A stretch of DNA of 64,000 nucleotides from CBDHFF01 sp965262395 (lineage in GTDB: Bacteria > Pseudomonadota > Alphaproteobacteria > Rickettsiales > Anaplasmataceae): the NCBI GenBank assembly GCA_965262395.1, contig OZ253531.1, positions 248,001-312,000 of the forward strand, given 5' to 3'. Position 1 is the stretch's first letter; each line of letters begins with the position of its first letter. Below the pieces are notes generated by a model. It searched no databases, was not told where the DNA came from, and worked only from the letters and a program-made list of their open reading frames with translations. The position numbers and the translations under genes are program-made. Positions 34,233-44,400 of the stretch are shown here, piece after piece.

Positions 34233-36458
34233 TTAAGAATGTTCTATTAGGGATTCTTGAAGACGTGACTTTATTTCTGGAGGAATATTCTTAGCTTGTC
34301 TTTGATGTTGCGTTGACATTTTCTTGTTGCCCAGATAGTTTTGCATTTCAAAATCTTTTTTTAATTTATCTGGTAAATGACCTTTAGGCTCTCCTCCATC
34401 ATGAAGAAGCTCTGGTGGTTTTATTTTTAGTGTTAATGTAGTATATACATTATCCAGTATCTTGACCCAAGAACTGGCAGTGAATTCCGTGTTTTTAAAG
34501 CAATTTTTAGCTAAAATAATGATATTATCAATATGAACTTGATTGCAGGAGTCCTTCAGCATTATTGCACAGGCTTTTATAATAAAATCCTTACGGTCTT
34601 CTGGTGCGCTCCAATCTTTAGTGCGTAGATTATTGTATGATATATAACTTTGAATAAAAAAGTACGATGGCAATAGGATTTTTACTAAATAATCATTCAG
34701 TTTTTCAGGCTCAACTTTAATCCTATAGTTACTTTGAAAGTCAGCGCTGAGTGCGCTCTTTCTCTTTTTCTCATCGGATCCAATTACTTTAATAATGCTG
34801 TTCATTTCAATGAGTTTGGTGCCATATTCTGCTTCCTTATACGCTATATATACATGAGGCATCTTATGGATGAGATGGGGTGAATGAGTGGTGTATAATA
34901 TCTTCATGTTGTGCTTGTCGCTGAACTCCTTCAAGAATGTTACTATAGATTCTTGTGTATGAGGGCTCATATTCCTTGCTGGCTCATCAATGAGTAATAA
35001 TGCTGTTCTTTGTTCTGCTGCCATGCCCATCTTTAGGTATAACGCTAGAATACTAAGGAACCCAGATGGTTCGCTTGCATGTTTTTTTCCTGTGTGCCTC
35101 CTAGGATCAAAGTAAAAATATATATCAAGACCTAGTGGCTGTATAGGTAGTTCTTCACGCGTTAATACAGCGAGTTCTAACAACAAATATATTTCATTAT
35201 TCCCTGTGGATATATCTAGCTTTTCCATGAGCTTATATGGCTTTGCGTCAGATAATATTTTCTTCAGATATACGTCATTTACGTACTCCTGTAGCTTCAT
35301 AGTTTGATACAATATGTTACATAACTTGCTATTGTCCATATTATGCACTCTATTGTTACTGTCGTCGTGCGCCAATATATCTTTTAATATCAACTCTACG
35401 CTATATATGTATTGATCAGGTTCAGGGCCACAGACTGTCACGTTCGTTATACTAGATGTATAGTTCATATCTTTTATCTTTTGTAACATGCTCTGTATAT
35501 ATTTAACCTGACTCTCTACTTGCCCTATAGATATAGTTACTCTTGTAGAGGAGCTATTGGTACTTTCCTTCAAGTCAGTATATTTATTAAATTCATTGAA
35601 AAAACCATTAATAATTTGTTTGTGGGGATAATTTTCTTCTATCTTAATATTCTTTGTTGGAGCATTTGACACAATAGGATAATTTTCTTCTATCTTAATA
35701 TTCTTTGTTGGAGCATATGACACAATAGCTGCAGCTAAGATGTCCCAATATATACTCTCTATATCTTCATCTCCTACTGATCTTTCGTCGTATTCTGTTA
35801 TACTCATATTCACACTCGTATAATTGTGAATATGAGTCATTCTCTCGTCGTGATCTTTGCTTTCCTTGATTTTTCTTATAGAATATTTTTCTAGATTAGG
35901 GCTAGTGAGAAGGTCTTCAGGATCTGAAGGAGCGGACGATCTAGGTATCAGAGAGATTCCGGCACCATCGAGCATGGATACACTAGACATTTCAACGTTG
36001 ATATATTGATGATTAGTTGCATCAAATGATAAAATTTTAATTTGAGCTTCAGTTAGACATTGATCTTGTGTCTTTCGATTAATAATACTAACGGAATTTT
36101 CATCCAAGGACAATTCATAGGTTACTATATTCTTATGTGGTAAGTCTGTATAGTTGAAGAACATAGTGACAGCCATATTGCCATCAGGATTATTTAATAA
36201 GAAATCTTTATTTGCCCACATTAACTTGTCATTTATGAATCTATTGTAAGCGTCGTGATTATTTTGTTCATTTTTTATCATAGTGCAGCACACATCTAAT
36301 ATTTTCAAGATATTGGTTTTTCCTGTGCCATTATCTCCTATAATTGTAATTATATTATCTTTGGTGAAATCTATTTCAGTATGTTTCACGCTTAGATAAT
36401 TTTTTATGGTTACTTTTGATAGCTCCAATTTCTTATCAGTCTTTGTATTAATGTACAT
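34233..36458 (-). CDS. Large AAA (RecF/OLD-like) ATPase at the element's right end
   Basis: 741 residues. Walker A GDNGTGKT (41-48) follows a beta-strand start VTIKNYLSVKHTEIDF, as in RecF/OLD/AAA_21 proteins. Walker B ALLLIDEPA (about 478-490) and the H-loop YTTHSPHLI (about 520) are present. Between them lies a long helical insertion containing a perfect 17-residue duplication (NAPTKNIKIEENYP; 51-bp repeat at 35626-35727). After the ATPase part, residues about 560-741 are helical without a visible Toprim nuclease. Such proteins often belong to phage-defence systems (OLD, Septu, retron partners); no dedicated partner gene is adjacent. It begins next to the right arm sites, as cargo often does. 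Confidence 0.85.
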   Translation of the reverse strand: MYINTKTDKKLELSKVTIKNYLSVKHTEIDFTKDNIITIIGDNGTGKTNILKILDVCCTMIKNEQNNHDAYNRFINDKLMWANKDFLLNNPDGNMAVTMFFNYTDLPHKNIVTYELSLDENSVSIINRKTQDQCLTEAQIKILSFDATNHQYINVEMSSVSMLDGAGISLIPRSSAPSDPEDLLTSPNLEKYSIRKIKESKDHDERMTHIHNYTSVNMSITEYDERSVGDEDIESIYWDILAAAIVSYAPTKNIKIEENYPIVSNAPTKNIKIEENYPHKQIINGFFNEFNKYTDLKESTNSSSTRVTISIGQVESQVKYIQSMLQKIKDMNYTSSITNVTVCGPEPDQYIYSVELILKDILAHDDSNNRVHNMDNSKLCNILYQTMKLQEYVNDVYLKKILSDAKPYKLMEKLDISTGNNEIYLLLELAVLTREELPIQPLGLDIYFYFDPRRHTGKKHASEPSGFLSILALYLKMGMAAEQRTALLLIDEPARNMSPHTQESIVTFLKEFSDKHNMKILYTTHSPHLIHKMPHVYIAYKEAEYGTKLIEMNSIIKVIGSDEKKRKSALSADFQSNYRIKVEPEKLNDYLVKILLPSYFFIQSYISYNNLRTKDWSAPEDRKDFIIKACAIMLKDSCNQVHIDNIIILAKNCFKNTEFTASSWVKILDNVYTTLTLKIKPPELLHDGGEPKGHLPDKLKKDFEMQNYLGNKKMSTQHQRQAKNIPPEIKSRLQESLIEHS
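35626..35727 (-). repeat. 51-bp in-frame tandem duplication in the AAA ATPase gene
   Basis: GGATAATTTTCTTCTATCTT and the rest of the unit occur twice with two base differences, adding 17 residues without breaking the frame. Confidence 0.85.
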
Positions 36459-36468
36459 TTTATGCCCA

Positions 36469-36491
36469 AGAGCGGCACCAAAACGGCACCA
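36469..36491 (+). promoter_or_regulatory. Putative integrase arm-type sites, right end
   Basis: AGAGCGGCACCA directly followed by AAACGGCACCA. The first is a direct repeat of 19876-19887 near the left end. Confidence 0.6.
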
Positions 36492-36552
36492 ACAATATAT
36501 TATAATTTATTTATTATTTTCCCATGTCATATAAGTCCTATAAACAGAGATA

Positions 36553-36603
36553 TACAGATGGTGCGTCCTAAGAGATTCGAACTCCTGACCCACAGCTTAG
36601 AAG
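36553..36603 (-). repeat. Right att repeat within tRNA-Arg(UCU)
   Basis: 51-bp match to 19706-19756 covering the anticodon-loop-to-CCA half of the tRNA gene. Confidence 0.93.
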
Positions 36604-36635
36604 GCTGTCGCTCTATCCAACTGAGCTAAGGACGC
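36559..36635 (-). tRNA. tRNA-Arg (anticodon TCT)
   Basis: Acceptor stem GCGTCCT/AGGACGC, D-arm TAGCTCAGTTGGATAGAGC, anticodon loop CTTCTAA in stem ACAGC/GCTGT, T-loop TTCGAAT and an encoded CCA. Intact; serves as the attachment gene of the 16.9-kb element. Confidence 0.95.
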
Positions 36636-36799
36636 AATGAGTTTTCAATTATATATATATTGATTGATTTGGTCAAGTATAAGTATAATATCATTAATAT
36701 ATTGCCTTTTATATAATAATATGGATGTTCTTCGCTAAGAATAATATATGCTATTATTTTATAATCATTACTATGATTATTCGTGAGTTTAATAACATT

Positions 36800-37092
36800 A
36801 TTGAGTATGAATGCGGAACTAGCAGGGCAATGATACAGGCTTGCCTTCTATTGAGTATGAATGCTGATTAGCAGGACAATGATACAGGCTTGCCTTCTTA
36901 TTGAGTATGAACTGACTAACCAGGGCAATGATATAGGCTTGCCTTCTTATTGAGTATGAATGCGGAACTAGCAGGGCAATGATATAGGCTTGCCTTCTTA
37001 TTGAGTATGAACTGACTAACCAGGGCAATGATATAGGCTTGCCTTCTTATTGAGTATAATTGCGGACTAGCAGGGCAATGATATAGATTTTA
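36800..37092. repeat. Six tandem copies of a ~50-bp unit
   Basis: Units begin TTGAGTATGAA at about 36801, 36851, 36901, 36950, 37001 and 37050 and end GGCTTGCCTTCTTA. Two unit types (TGCGGAACTAGC and CTGACTAACC) alternate. No gene inside. Confidence 0.9.
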
Positions 37093-37175
37093 CTCATGCA
37101 TAATGATTGTATCATTATCACATAGTACGCGCATATTAATTCTAAAAAGAGATTAATAGCTGCAGTGTCTTCGGT

Positions 37176-37559
37176 TCATATGGTATGGGTCAAAATGCCT
37201 TTATTGATCATCTGACTATCTGATTCAGAAATATACTCAATATAATCTACGCCACTATTTCCGTTTATATTTTTCTTGTGTAAGCGCATCTCTCGTTTGG
37301 AATTCCTTCCTAACGCAAGATGTTCCTGTGCTCTCATACTTGCATCTATATTGACTGAAATGTCAGCCATAGGCTCTGGACCCATGTTGTTTCCCGCATG
37401 CTGATCAAGAGTTATTTTTGGTCTTCCAGTTAATTCACTGGTCGAACCGACGTTAATTATAGATGTTGCAGGAGCTTCGCCTTTTGTAGCCTGAATCAAT
37501 AAATCTAACATATATTTTGAATAAGTTGTTGTGATTTCGTTGTGTACAGATTCAGACAT
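37176..37559 (-). CDS. Unknown 127-residue protein
   Basis: Starts at ATG 37559, with no strong ribosome site. Polar, Ser/Asn-rich; SKYMLDLLIQATKG may be a helix, and the rest looks unstructured. Placed alone between the tandem repeats and argD. I recognise no family. Confidence 0.5.
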   Translation of the reverse strand: MSESVHNEITTTYSKYMLDLLIQATKGEAPATSIINVGSTSELTGRPKITLDQHAGNNMGPEPMADISVNIDASMRAQEHLALGRNSKREMRLHKKNINGNSGVDYIEYISESDSQMINKGILTHTI

Positions 37560-37875
37560 ATATTTTATTAAAGATTATATAATTAACTATTATACACAAT
37601 TATTACACGTAGCAACATACTTTATTTAGTTTGCACTCATTGAGATAGAGTACAATAGCTACTGTTTTTTAGATTTTCATTTGTCCATATTCTTCGAATG
37701 TGTTGTTTTATCTTTATGTGAATGCAGGAATATAGAAGCATCACTTCTTAGTGGTTGCTGTGTTGATCAATGAGCCCCATATTCGCATGCTTGAGAGAAT
37801 AAAGTATTTAATGTTTGTAATTATATGATACATCTAGTATACTTAAGGCTGTATAATATTTTATAGACTCTAGAT
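37560..37875. other. Intergenic region before the aminotransferase gene
   Basis: About 315 bases, divergent upstream region of two genes. No repeat or RNA gene seen. Confidence 0.4.
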
Positions 37876-39063
37876 ATGCATGAGGAGAACAAATTTCCTG
37901 CGATATTACCAATATATGGGGAAAGGGCTTTGACTTTCGCGCGTGGTTCTGGGTCATATATCTATGATGAGCAGGATAATGCATATCTAGATTTCGGCTC
38001 TGGTCAAGCTGTAGTCAATCTTGGACATTGTTATCAGCCAATTGTTGATGCTTTGTCAAAACAGGCTTCAGTACTTTGGCATACGTCTAATCTCTATCAC
38101 GTTCCTGCTGTAAAAGAATTTATGGAAATATTGGTAGAAAAAACATTTGCAGATACTGGTTTTATGTGTAATTCAGGGACAGAAGCTATCGAATGTGCAT
38201 TGAAAGCAATTCGTAGCTATCATAGAAGCCAGGGAAATGAGAAGAAGTTTAAGGTCATCAAGTTTCCAGAATCTTATCATGGACGAACCTTTGGTGCCTA
38301 TGCTGCTTCTGATGATAAATATTATTACCCTGAATTTGCCCCTCATTTAGCAGGCTTCATTCAGGCTGATCCAGAAATTGATGACATTGAAAAGCTAATC
38401 AGTGGTGGTGATATTGCTGGAGTAATCATTGAGCCAATACAAGGGCAGGGTGGAGTAAATGTGTTTAGTAACGATTTTATGCAGGGATTGCATAAATTAT
38501 GTAAGGATAATGATGTATTATTAGTATTGGATTGTATCCAATGTGGTATAGGTAGGGCTGGTACATTTTTGGGTTATGAGCATATTGAAGATATTGAGCC
38601 AGATATCTGTGCTGTTGCTAAAGGTATTGGTGGTGGATTCCCGCTTGGTGTGTGTCTTATGACTGAAGAAGTAGGTAAATCACTCAAGCCTGGCACACAT
38701 GGTTCGACATTTGGTGGAAACCCTCTTGCTGCTGTAATTGGCAAAATAATTGTAGATGAAATATCGCAAGATTCTTTTTTAGGCTCAGTGAAATCCAAGG
38801 GTGACTATTTGATGGGGAAGGTGCAAGATATTGCTGATCGTTATTCAGTAATTAAGGATGTACGTGGTAAAGGTTTGATGATTGGTATTGAAATGCAAAG
38901 TGGCGATCTTGGTAAAAAATGTTGTGATGCATTGAGGAAGGAGAAGGTTTTAATTCTTCCGACTAGCACAGGTATTGTGCGAGTCTTCCCGCCGTTGAAT
39001 GTTTCCATGGATGAGATCAACGTTTTCCTCGAATCCTTTTTACATGTTGTATCGCACCTGTAA
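37876..39063 (+). CDS. argD: Acetylornithine/succinyl-DAP aminotransferase (class III)
   Basis: 395 residues, normal length. PLP-binding pattern: NSGTEAIECALKAIR (about 101-115), SYHGRTFGAYAAS, GVIIEPIQGQGGV, AKGIGGGFPLGV with catalytic Lys249, and the C-terminal RVFPPLN. The usual DEVQ is DCIQ here (Asp219 kept, Glu replaced by Cys220). ArgD-type enzymes also serve as N-succinyl-LL-diaminopimelate aminotransferase. In intracellular Rickettsiales without arginine synthesis that second role, in peptidoglycan precursor supply, is more likely. No other arg or dap gene is adjacent, so which role applies is open. Confidence 0.9.
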   Translation: MHEENKFPAILPIYGERALTFARGSGSYIYDEQDNAYLDFGSGQAVVNLGHCYQPIVDALSKQASVLWHTSNLYHVPAVKEFMEILVEKTFADTGFMCNSGTEAIECALKAIRSYHRSQGNEKKFKVIKFPESYHGRTFGAYAASDDKYYYPEFAPHLAGFIQADPEIDDIEKLISGGDIAGVIIEPIQGQGGVNVFSNDFMQGLHKLCKDNDVLLVLDCIQCGIGRAGTFLGYEHIEDIEPDICAVAKGIGGGFPLGVCLMTEEVGKSLKPGTHGSTFGGNPLAAVIGKIIVDEISQDSFLGSVKSKGDYLMGKVQDIADRYSVIKDVRGKGLMIGIEMQSGDLGKKCCDALRKEKVLILPTSTGIVRVFPPLNVSMDEINVFLESFLHVVSHL

Positions 39064-39451
39064 TTAATGCTTTCATATCGACGACTTAGAGTTAGTTAAT
39101 TCACACGGGTGACTAACGAACCATTTTTGATGTTGTTGATGAACGATTCACTTTCTTATTTACATGTTCTTCAGAATTGACAAGTGGAGTTGGGATGTGA
39201 GTTGTGCTGCTCTTATCTGGTTCATTCGCCTTCACAAATTTCAAATGCTGTTAATTGACAAGTGGAGTTGGGATGCGAGCTGTATTGTCTTGATTTAGTT
39301 TTAATAGTTTTTTTATACTACTGCGTGCGTGTAATGGCAGGCAGGATATCCAGACGATTTGTTGGGTTAGTAGGCAACATAAATAAATTCACTGTATGTA
39401 CATCCAACCCAGTCTTAAGAATAATATAATGCGTCAGCGAATGCTTTGCTA
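39064..39451. repeat. Intergenic region with a direct repeat
   Basis: TTGACAAGTGGAGTTGGGAT occurs at about 39177 and again at about 39254. Otherwise no gene. argD and the dsbA-like gene converge here. Confidence 0.6.
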
Positions 39452-40312
39452 TTATTTATTAGCGGCTCGTTTAGATTTCTCCATTTCTGCTTCGATCTCC
39501 TTTTTAAAGAAATCCAAGCTTTGTAGCCCTTCAAATTTTCTGCCATTTATGAAGAAACAAGGGACTGCATCGATTCCAGATTCTGCTGCCATCTTATATA
39601 TCGCTAATACAGACTCTTTAATTTTGGGATCATTCTTGCATTGCGCTATGGCAGAGGCACTCATGCCAGCATTCATTGCTATGTCACTCAGTCTATTGGC
39701 AAATTCTCGTGGGTGCACCCAATGATTCTGCCTATCCAAAATAGCCTTTCTTAGTCTAATTTGTAAGTCTCTAGTGAGACATTTGTTATTAATGCATGAT
39801 TCATCTATATAATTATTATTGTCAGAGGAACTAAGACAGTGATCCAATATGCATTTTTCAGATATATCTGAGGAATCTATCCGACCTTCATCATCTTTAT
39901 CAATGTTAATATTGTGTAAATTAATGCACTTCACCAAGGTAGAAGCAAGAACATCGGCGCTGTGAAATGGAACGCTTCTTTGAACCAAGAAGAGTTTTCC
40001 TTTTTGTACATACTTATGCCGTAATTTATGTATAATTTTCTCTAATTCATTGCAATGTCCACAAGAGAAGGAAAAGTACTCAAATATTTTAACTGGAGCA
40101 TGAGGATCGCCAAACACTAGGTCATCTTCGGTTTCTTGCAGTAGCTCTACATTATAACTTTCTTCAGATTGCGTATGATCAATATCATCATCTGCACTAG
40201 ATGATTTATACGATGTGGAGGCATTGTCTACAAATGCAGGGCTGATATTCATAAATAAATATGAAGCAATAATGATCACAAAAAGTGATAAAATAAAAAC
40301 ATTTCTTTTCAT
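39452..40312 (-). CDS. DsbA-like thiol-disulfide oxidoreductase, membrane-anchored
   Basis: 286 residues. Residues 5-24 form one hydrophobic segment with a short basic start (signal anchor or signal peptide), then an acidic, Ser-rich spacer to about residue 65. The thioredoxin-like domain has SFSCGHCNELE with the CxxC at residues 84-87 and the cis-Pro loop as DAVPCFFING near residue 255. The helical insertion contains several extra Cys (KCILDHC, SCINNKC), unusual for DsbA. The protein acts in the periplasm, forming disulfides in exported proteins. Divergent from recR with about 80 bp between. Confidence 0.9.
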   Translation of the reverse strand: MKRNVFILSLFVIIIASYLFMNISPAFVDNASTSYKSSSADDDIDHTQSEESYNVELLQETEDDLVFGDPHAPVKIFEYFSFSCGHCNELEKIIHKLRHKYVQKGKLFLVQRSVPFHSADVLASTLVKCINLHNINIDKDDEGRIDSSDISEKCILDHCLSSSDNNNYIDESCINNKCLTRDLQIRLRKAILDRQNHWVHPREFANRLSDIAMNAGMSASAIAQCKNDPKIKESVLAIYKMAAESGIDAVPCFFINGRKFEGLQSLDFFKKEIEAEMEKSKRAANK

Positions 40313-40395
40313 AAATACTACATGGTATATACTGAAATAATTGTGATTATGAATATCATAGTCCTCAAATCAGGTCAACTCATTTGTTATTGTGT

Positions 40396-40974
40396 ATGGA
40401 TAGCTTAATTAAAATGTTCTCACGACTCCCAGGCCTTGGGCCCAAGTCAGCAAAGAGAGTCGTATTACATTTACTGAATAATAGAGATGATCTTATGAAT
40501 CCACTTGCGAAAAAAATTCAAGAAGTCTCGGAAGAAATAATCGAATGTGAAGAGTGTGGCAATTTTGATATGGATGATATTTGTGGGATCTGTAGAGATG
40601 ATAAGCGTGATAAGACATCCTTATGTATAATCGAGGGTATATCGGATCTTTGGGCCTTAGAAAAAGGTGGGCTATACAATGGTCTTTATTATGTACTTGG
40701 GGGTGTGTTGTCGGCAATTGATGGTGTTACTCCTAGGGATATCAGACTTGATGGATTGAAAAAAAAGATACAAAACAGTAGCATTGCTGAAGTGATTATT
40801 GCTACGAATGCCACTCTGGAAGGACAAACTACTGCGCATTATATACATGAGCTCATTAGAGATAGTAATGTGATTGTCTCTAGGCTCGCAAACGGCGTTC
40901 CCATGGGGGGAGAGATTGATTATCTAGATGAAGGTACGTTGAGAGTAGCCTTCTCTAATAGGAAGCTTATTTAG
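40396..40974 (+). CDS. recR: Recombination mediator RecR
   Basis: 192 residues from ATG 40396; a TTG at 40384 is less likely. HhH LPGLGPKSAKRVV (residues 11-23), zinc finger C51-x2-C54 ... C63-x2-C66, Toprim beginning SLCIIEGISDLWALEKGG, and the Walker-like C-terminus RLANGVPMGGEIDYLD. RecR works with RecO/RecF in loading RecA at gaps. The last 29 bases start an eight-fold tandem repeat that runs into the intergenic region. Confidence 0.96.
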   Translation: MDSLIKMFSRLPGLGPKSAKRVVLHLLNNRDDLMNPLAKKIQEVSEEIIECEECGNFDMDDICGICRDDKRDKTSLCIIEGISDLWALEKGGLYNGLYYVLGGVLSAIDGVTPRDIRLDGLKKKIQNSSIAEVIIATNATLEGQTTAHYIHELIRDSNVIVSRLANGVPMGGEIDYLDEGTLRVAFSNRKLI

Positions 40975-41358
40975 ACTCTTTATTTTCGTTGATTAAGTAG
41001 CCTTCTCTAATAGGAAGCTTATTTAAGCTCTTTATTTTCGTTGATTAGTAGCCTTCTCTAATAGGAGGCTTATTTAAGCTCTTTATTTTCGTTGATTAGT
41101 AGCCTTCTCTAATAGGAAGCTTATTTAAGCTCTTTATTTTCGTTGATTAAGTAGCCTTCTCTAATAGGAAGCTTATTTAAGCTCTTTATTTTCGTTGATT
41201 AAGTAGCCTTCTCTAATAGGAAGCTTATTTAAGCTCTTTATTTTCGTTGATTAGTAGCCTTCTCTAATAGGAAGCTTATTTAGACTCTTTATTTTCGTTG
41301 ATTAAGTAGCCTTCTCTAATAGGAAGCTTATTTAGACTCTTTATTTTCGTTGATTAAT
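40946..41358 (+). repeat. Eight tandem copies (51-52 bp) starting in the recR 3' end
   Basis: Units begin TAGCCTTCTCTAATAGGA at 40946, 40998, 41049, 41100, 41152, 41204, 41255 and 41307. The first includes the recR stop codon. Variants differ by TTTAGACTC/TTTAAGCTC and one base near the unit end. Confidence 0.95.
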
Positions 41359-41411
41359 TATACAATTTTGCAGTATCATTAGCTCTAGTTATCGTGTTCT
41401 TTCCCATCTTC

Positions 41412-44400
41412 ATGTATAAATTACTCCGATATTTTGTATTTAGTTTATCTTTACTAGTACTATTGCTTGTTGGGGTATTATCAAGCTTAGTGTATTACAC
41501 TTATGATACAGAGCGTTCTTTCTCATATATTGATGAACATGTTGATGAATTTATAGAATCTATCTTCTCAGATATAGATATTAATGTTGATCAGGTAAAG
41601 TTGAAATATAACAGTGAATCATTGAATTTTAATGTGGTTCTAAATGATATCCTTGTGCAAGATGAAGCTAATGGCATACAGATTAAGCTTCCTAAGATTT
41701 ATACGGGTGTGAATTGGCGTACTGTTCTCATGGAGCGTAGATTCAGCTTTAATAAGATTGTCATCGATAAGGGTAGTATTACGCTAGATAAGCGCATAGA
41801 GCTTGATATGGTAGAAGGGAGTGCTAGCAGCATTGAACTTGTTGGGTATTCCATATCACACCATATTAACAAGGCTATAGATCTTCTAGAAGATCTTGGT
41901 ATCAATCTTGCTGTACGTAATTTAGATATAATGTACAAAGGCAATAGTGATAATTTGTTGTGCATTAAGTATCTTAATGTGTTGTCTGCTATGAAAAGTG
42001 ATATATCAAATGTTGAGCTTGTAGGCGCATATAAGAATGAAGATTTTAAAATAAGCATGAATGTTGATAATGATCAAAAGAGAAGTATCATTGCTAAGTT
42101 CAATAATTTTAGAACAGAGATTATTAGTGATAACCTAGTTAATAATGACTTCATCAATGAATTAGAATTCAAAATATCTGGGGATATTTTAATTGATTTC
42201 GATAAAGACCTAAGTATAGAGGATATCCATATTGATATTGACAGATTTAATGGCAAAGTTCCTGGCTTAATTAATCAATCAATTAAGACTATTGAGTTAT
42301 TTGATACAGAAATTGAGATGAACAAGAATATCATTAGTAGTAGCAAGGTTAATGTATTTGTTAATGATCAGGTGCTTTATGGTCACTTTCTGTGGGACCT
42401 TAATGTTGGTACTAAAGGTCAGTTGAAGTTAGATTTCAATATTGGTGATTTTAATTTCGATAGAATCAACTGGTTGTGGCCAGCTGAATTGGAGCCTAAG
42501 ATGAGGAAGGCTATATTCTCTGGATTTAGAGAAGGAGATCTTACGGACATTAATGTAAAAATTGATGTTGAGTTAGATAAGAAGATAAGTTATGAGAATG
42601 TGAGTATATATGGAGTGATGAAGAATGCTGAGTTCATAATAGACAAAGATCTGCATGGAAAGTTTCCCGTGATTAGTAATATTGATGCTAAGTTAAGTTT
42701 TAATCATAATAATCTTATTGCTGATATCTCTGTTGCTTCATATGGCTCTGTTAGTATTACCAATGCCAAGGTATCTATTGATGATTTGTTTGATAACAAA
42801 AATCATATAATGAGAATCAATGGTGATGCAAGTAGTTCTACTCAATCATTATACGAAGTTGCTGGATATATTAATGAAGATCTTCATTTGGATGAATCAT
42901 ATGGCATTGCTGATACTGAATTTATGGTTAATATTCCTTTGGAATCGAAGGATAAATTGTGGTTTGTTGTTAATTCTAAATTACGTGATTTAAAAATACC
43001 TAAGATTTATAATACATTTGATATTACTGATGGCGATTGCTATTTGAGTTTTACTCCTGAATTAGTAGTTGTGAGGGGTGATGGCTTGATTGAGGGCAAG
43101 AGCGTCATATTTTCTATAGATTATGACATGCATAAGCACAAGGGAAAATATGATGTAGAGGGCGAAGTATCAATCGATTCGCTGTATAATTCTGGTTTAA
43201 TTCCACAATGGGATGAGATGGCGTTGAGTGGTGATGTTGCATTAAAGATCAACGTTAGGAGTGATGCCGGTGGTATTAATACTTATGGAGATATCAAATT
43301 CAAAGATATAGATGTTGATATTAAAAGGCTTGAATGGAGTGGTAAAGATAGCGGTAGTTTACATTTAGATGTTATAAAGCGTGGAAGGGAAATAACAGTT
43401 AATGAATTATCAGTTACTAGTGATGTTTTTCATATACAAAATACAAAAGCATTTTTTGGTGACAACACAAAATACGTAAGCATTGATAAACTACGCTTCA
43501 TTGAGAATGACATTGCACTGTCATATGAAGATAATGGAGAGAAAATCTTGGTCTACATCAGTGGAAAAAAGATGATGCTGCCAAGTTTCGTAAAGGCAGC
43601 GGCTGAGTTAGAGAGTGTTGAAGAGACGGAGCAGGATGAATTTGTTTATAAAGGATTGAATTTTGGCTATAAAAAGATGGATATTAAGGTCGTTGTTGAT
43701 GATTTGATCATGAAAAATGAGCATGTTATGCAAGACCTTCTTATAGATATCAAATATGATAATGAAAGTTATTTAGGAAGTAAGGTCTCTGGTAGATATA
43801 CTGATGATAACTATATTCGTGGAGAATATTTCTCATCTGGATTTGAGTTCATTGCAGATGATGCGGGCATATTGTTTAATAGCCTTGGGTTATATGATAA
43901 CCTGCATTCAGGAGTATTGTATTTTAATATTTATGAACCAGAAAGCAAGGGCGCTCCTGTTAAAGGAATGGTTTACATTAAGAAATTTGGTTTAGCCAAC
44001 GCTCCAGCATTGGCAAAAATATTAACTCTGGCTTCTTTGCAGGGTATAGTAAGTATACTTAATGGTGGGGAGGCTATATCCTTTGCATCTGCCTATACCA
44101 GTTTTTTATATAAAGAGGGTGAGATTAACTTTACAAATGGCTTAGCTGAAGGCGAGTCTATTGGTATAAAATTCTCAGGGCCATTATCATTCATTACCGG
44201 TGATTACAAGATACGTGGTTCAGTCATTCCTGCGTATTTCATTAATAGGGTGATTTCTAAAATTCCATTATTGGGTAGAGCAATAACTGGCGGTGATAAC
44301 GAAGGAATTGTTGCATTCAATTATAGAGCGGATGGAAGATGGGATAAGTACGTTGTTAAGGTAAATACCTTGTCTATATTAGCTCCTGGTTTCCTAAGGA

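Larger units (their letters stand above)
19706..36603. mobile_element. Integrative element (~16.9 kb) in tRNA-Arg(UCU)
   Basis: Bounded by 51-bp direct repeats of tRNA-Arg (19706-19756 and 36553-36603). Just inside both ends are short AGAGCGGCACCA repeats that look like integrase arm sites. Contents in order: P4-type integrase, type III mod-RhuM-res operon, the right copy of a long inverted duplication, DUF3987 protein, Toprim primase, AlpA-type HTH, AAA ATPase. The AlpA/primase/DUF3987 set is a typical replication and control module of phage satellites and small integrative elements. No capsid, tail or conjugation gene is visible, so it would need a helper to move. Confidence 0.88.

Noticed and set aside
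36800..37092. CRISPR-like appearance of regularly spaced repeats
   Set aside because: The whole unit repeats with no unique spacers and no cas genes are near; it is a simple tandem array. The same applies to 40946-41358 and 48176-48560.
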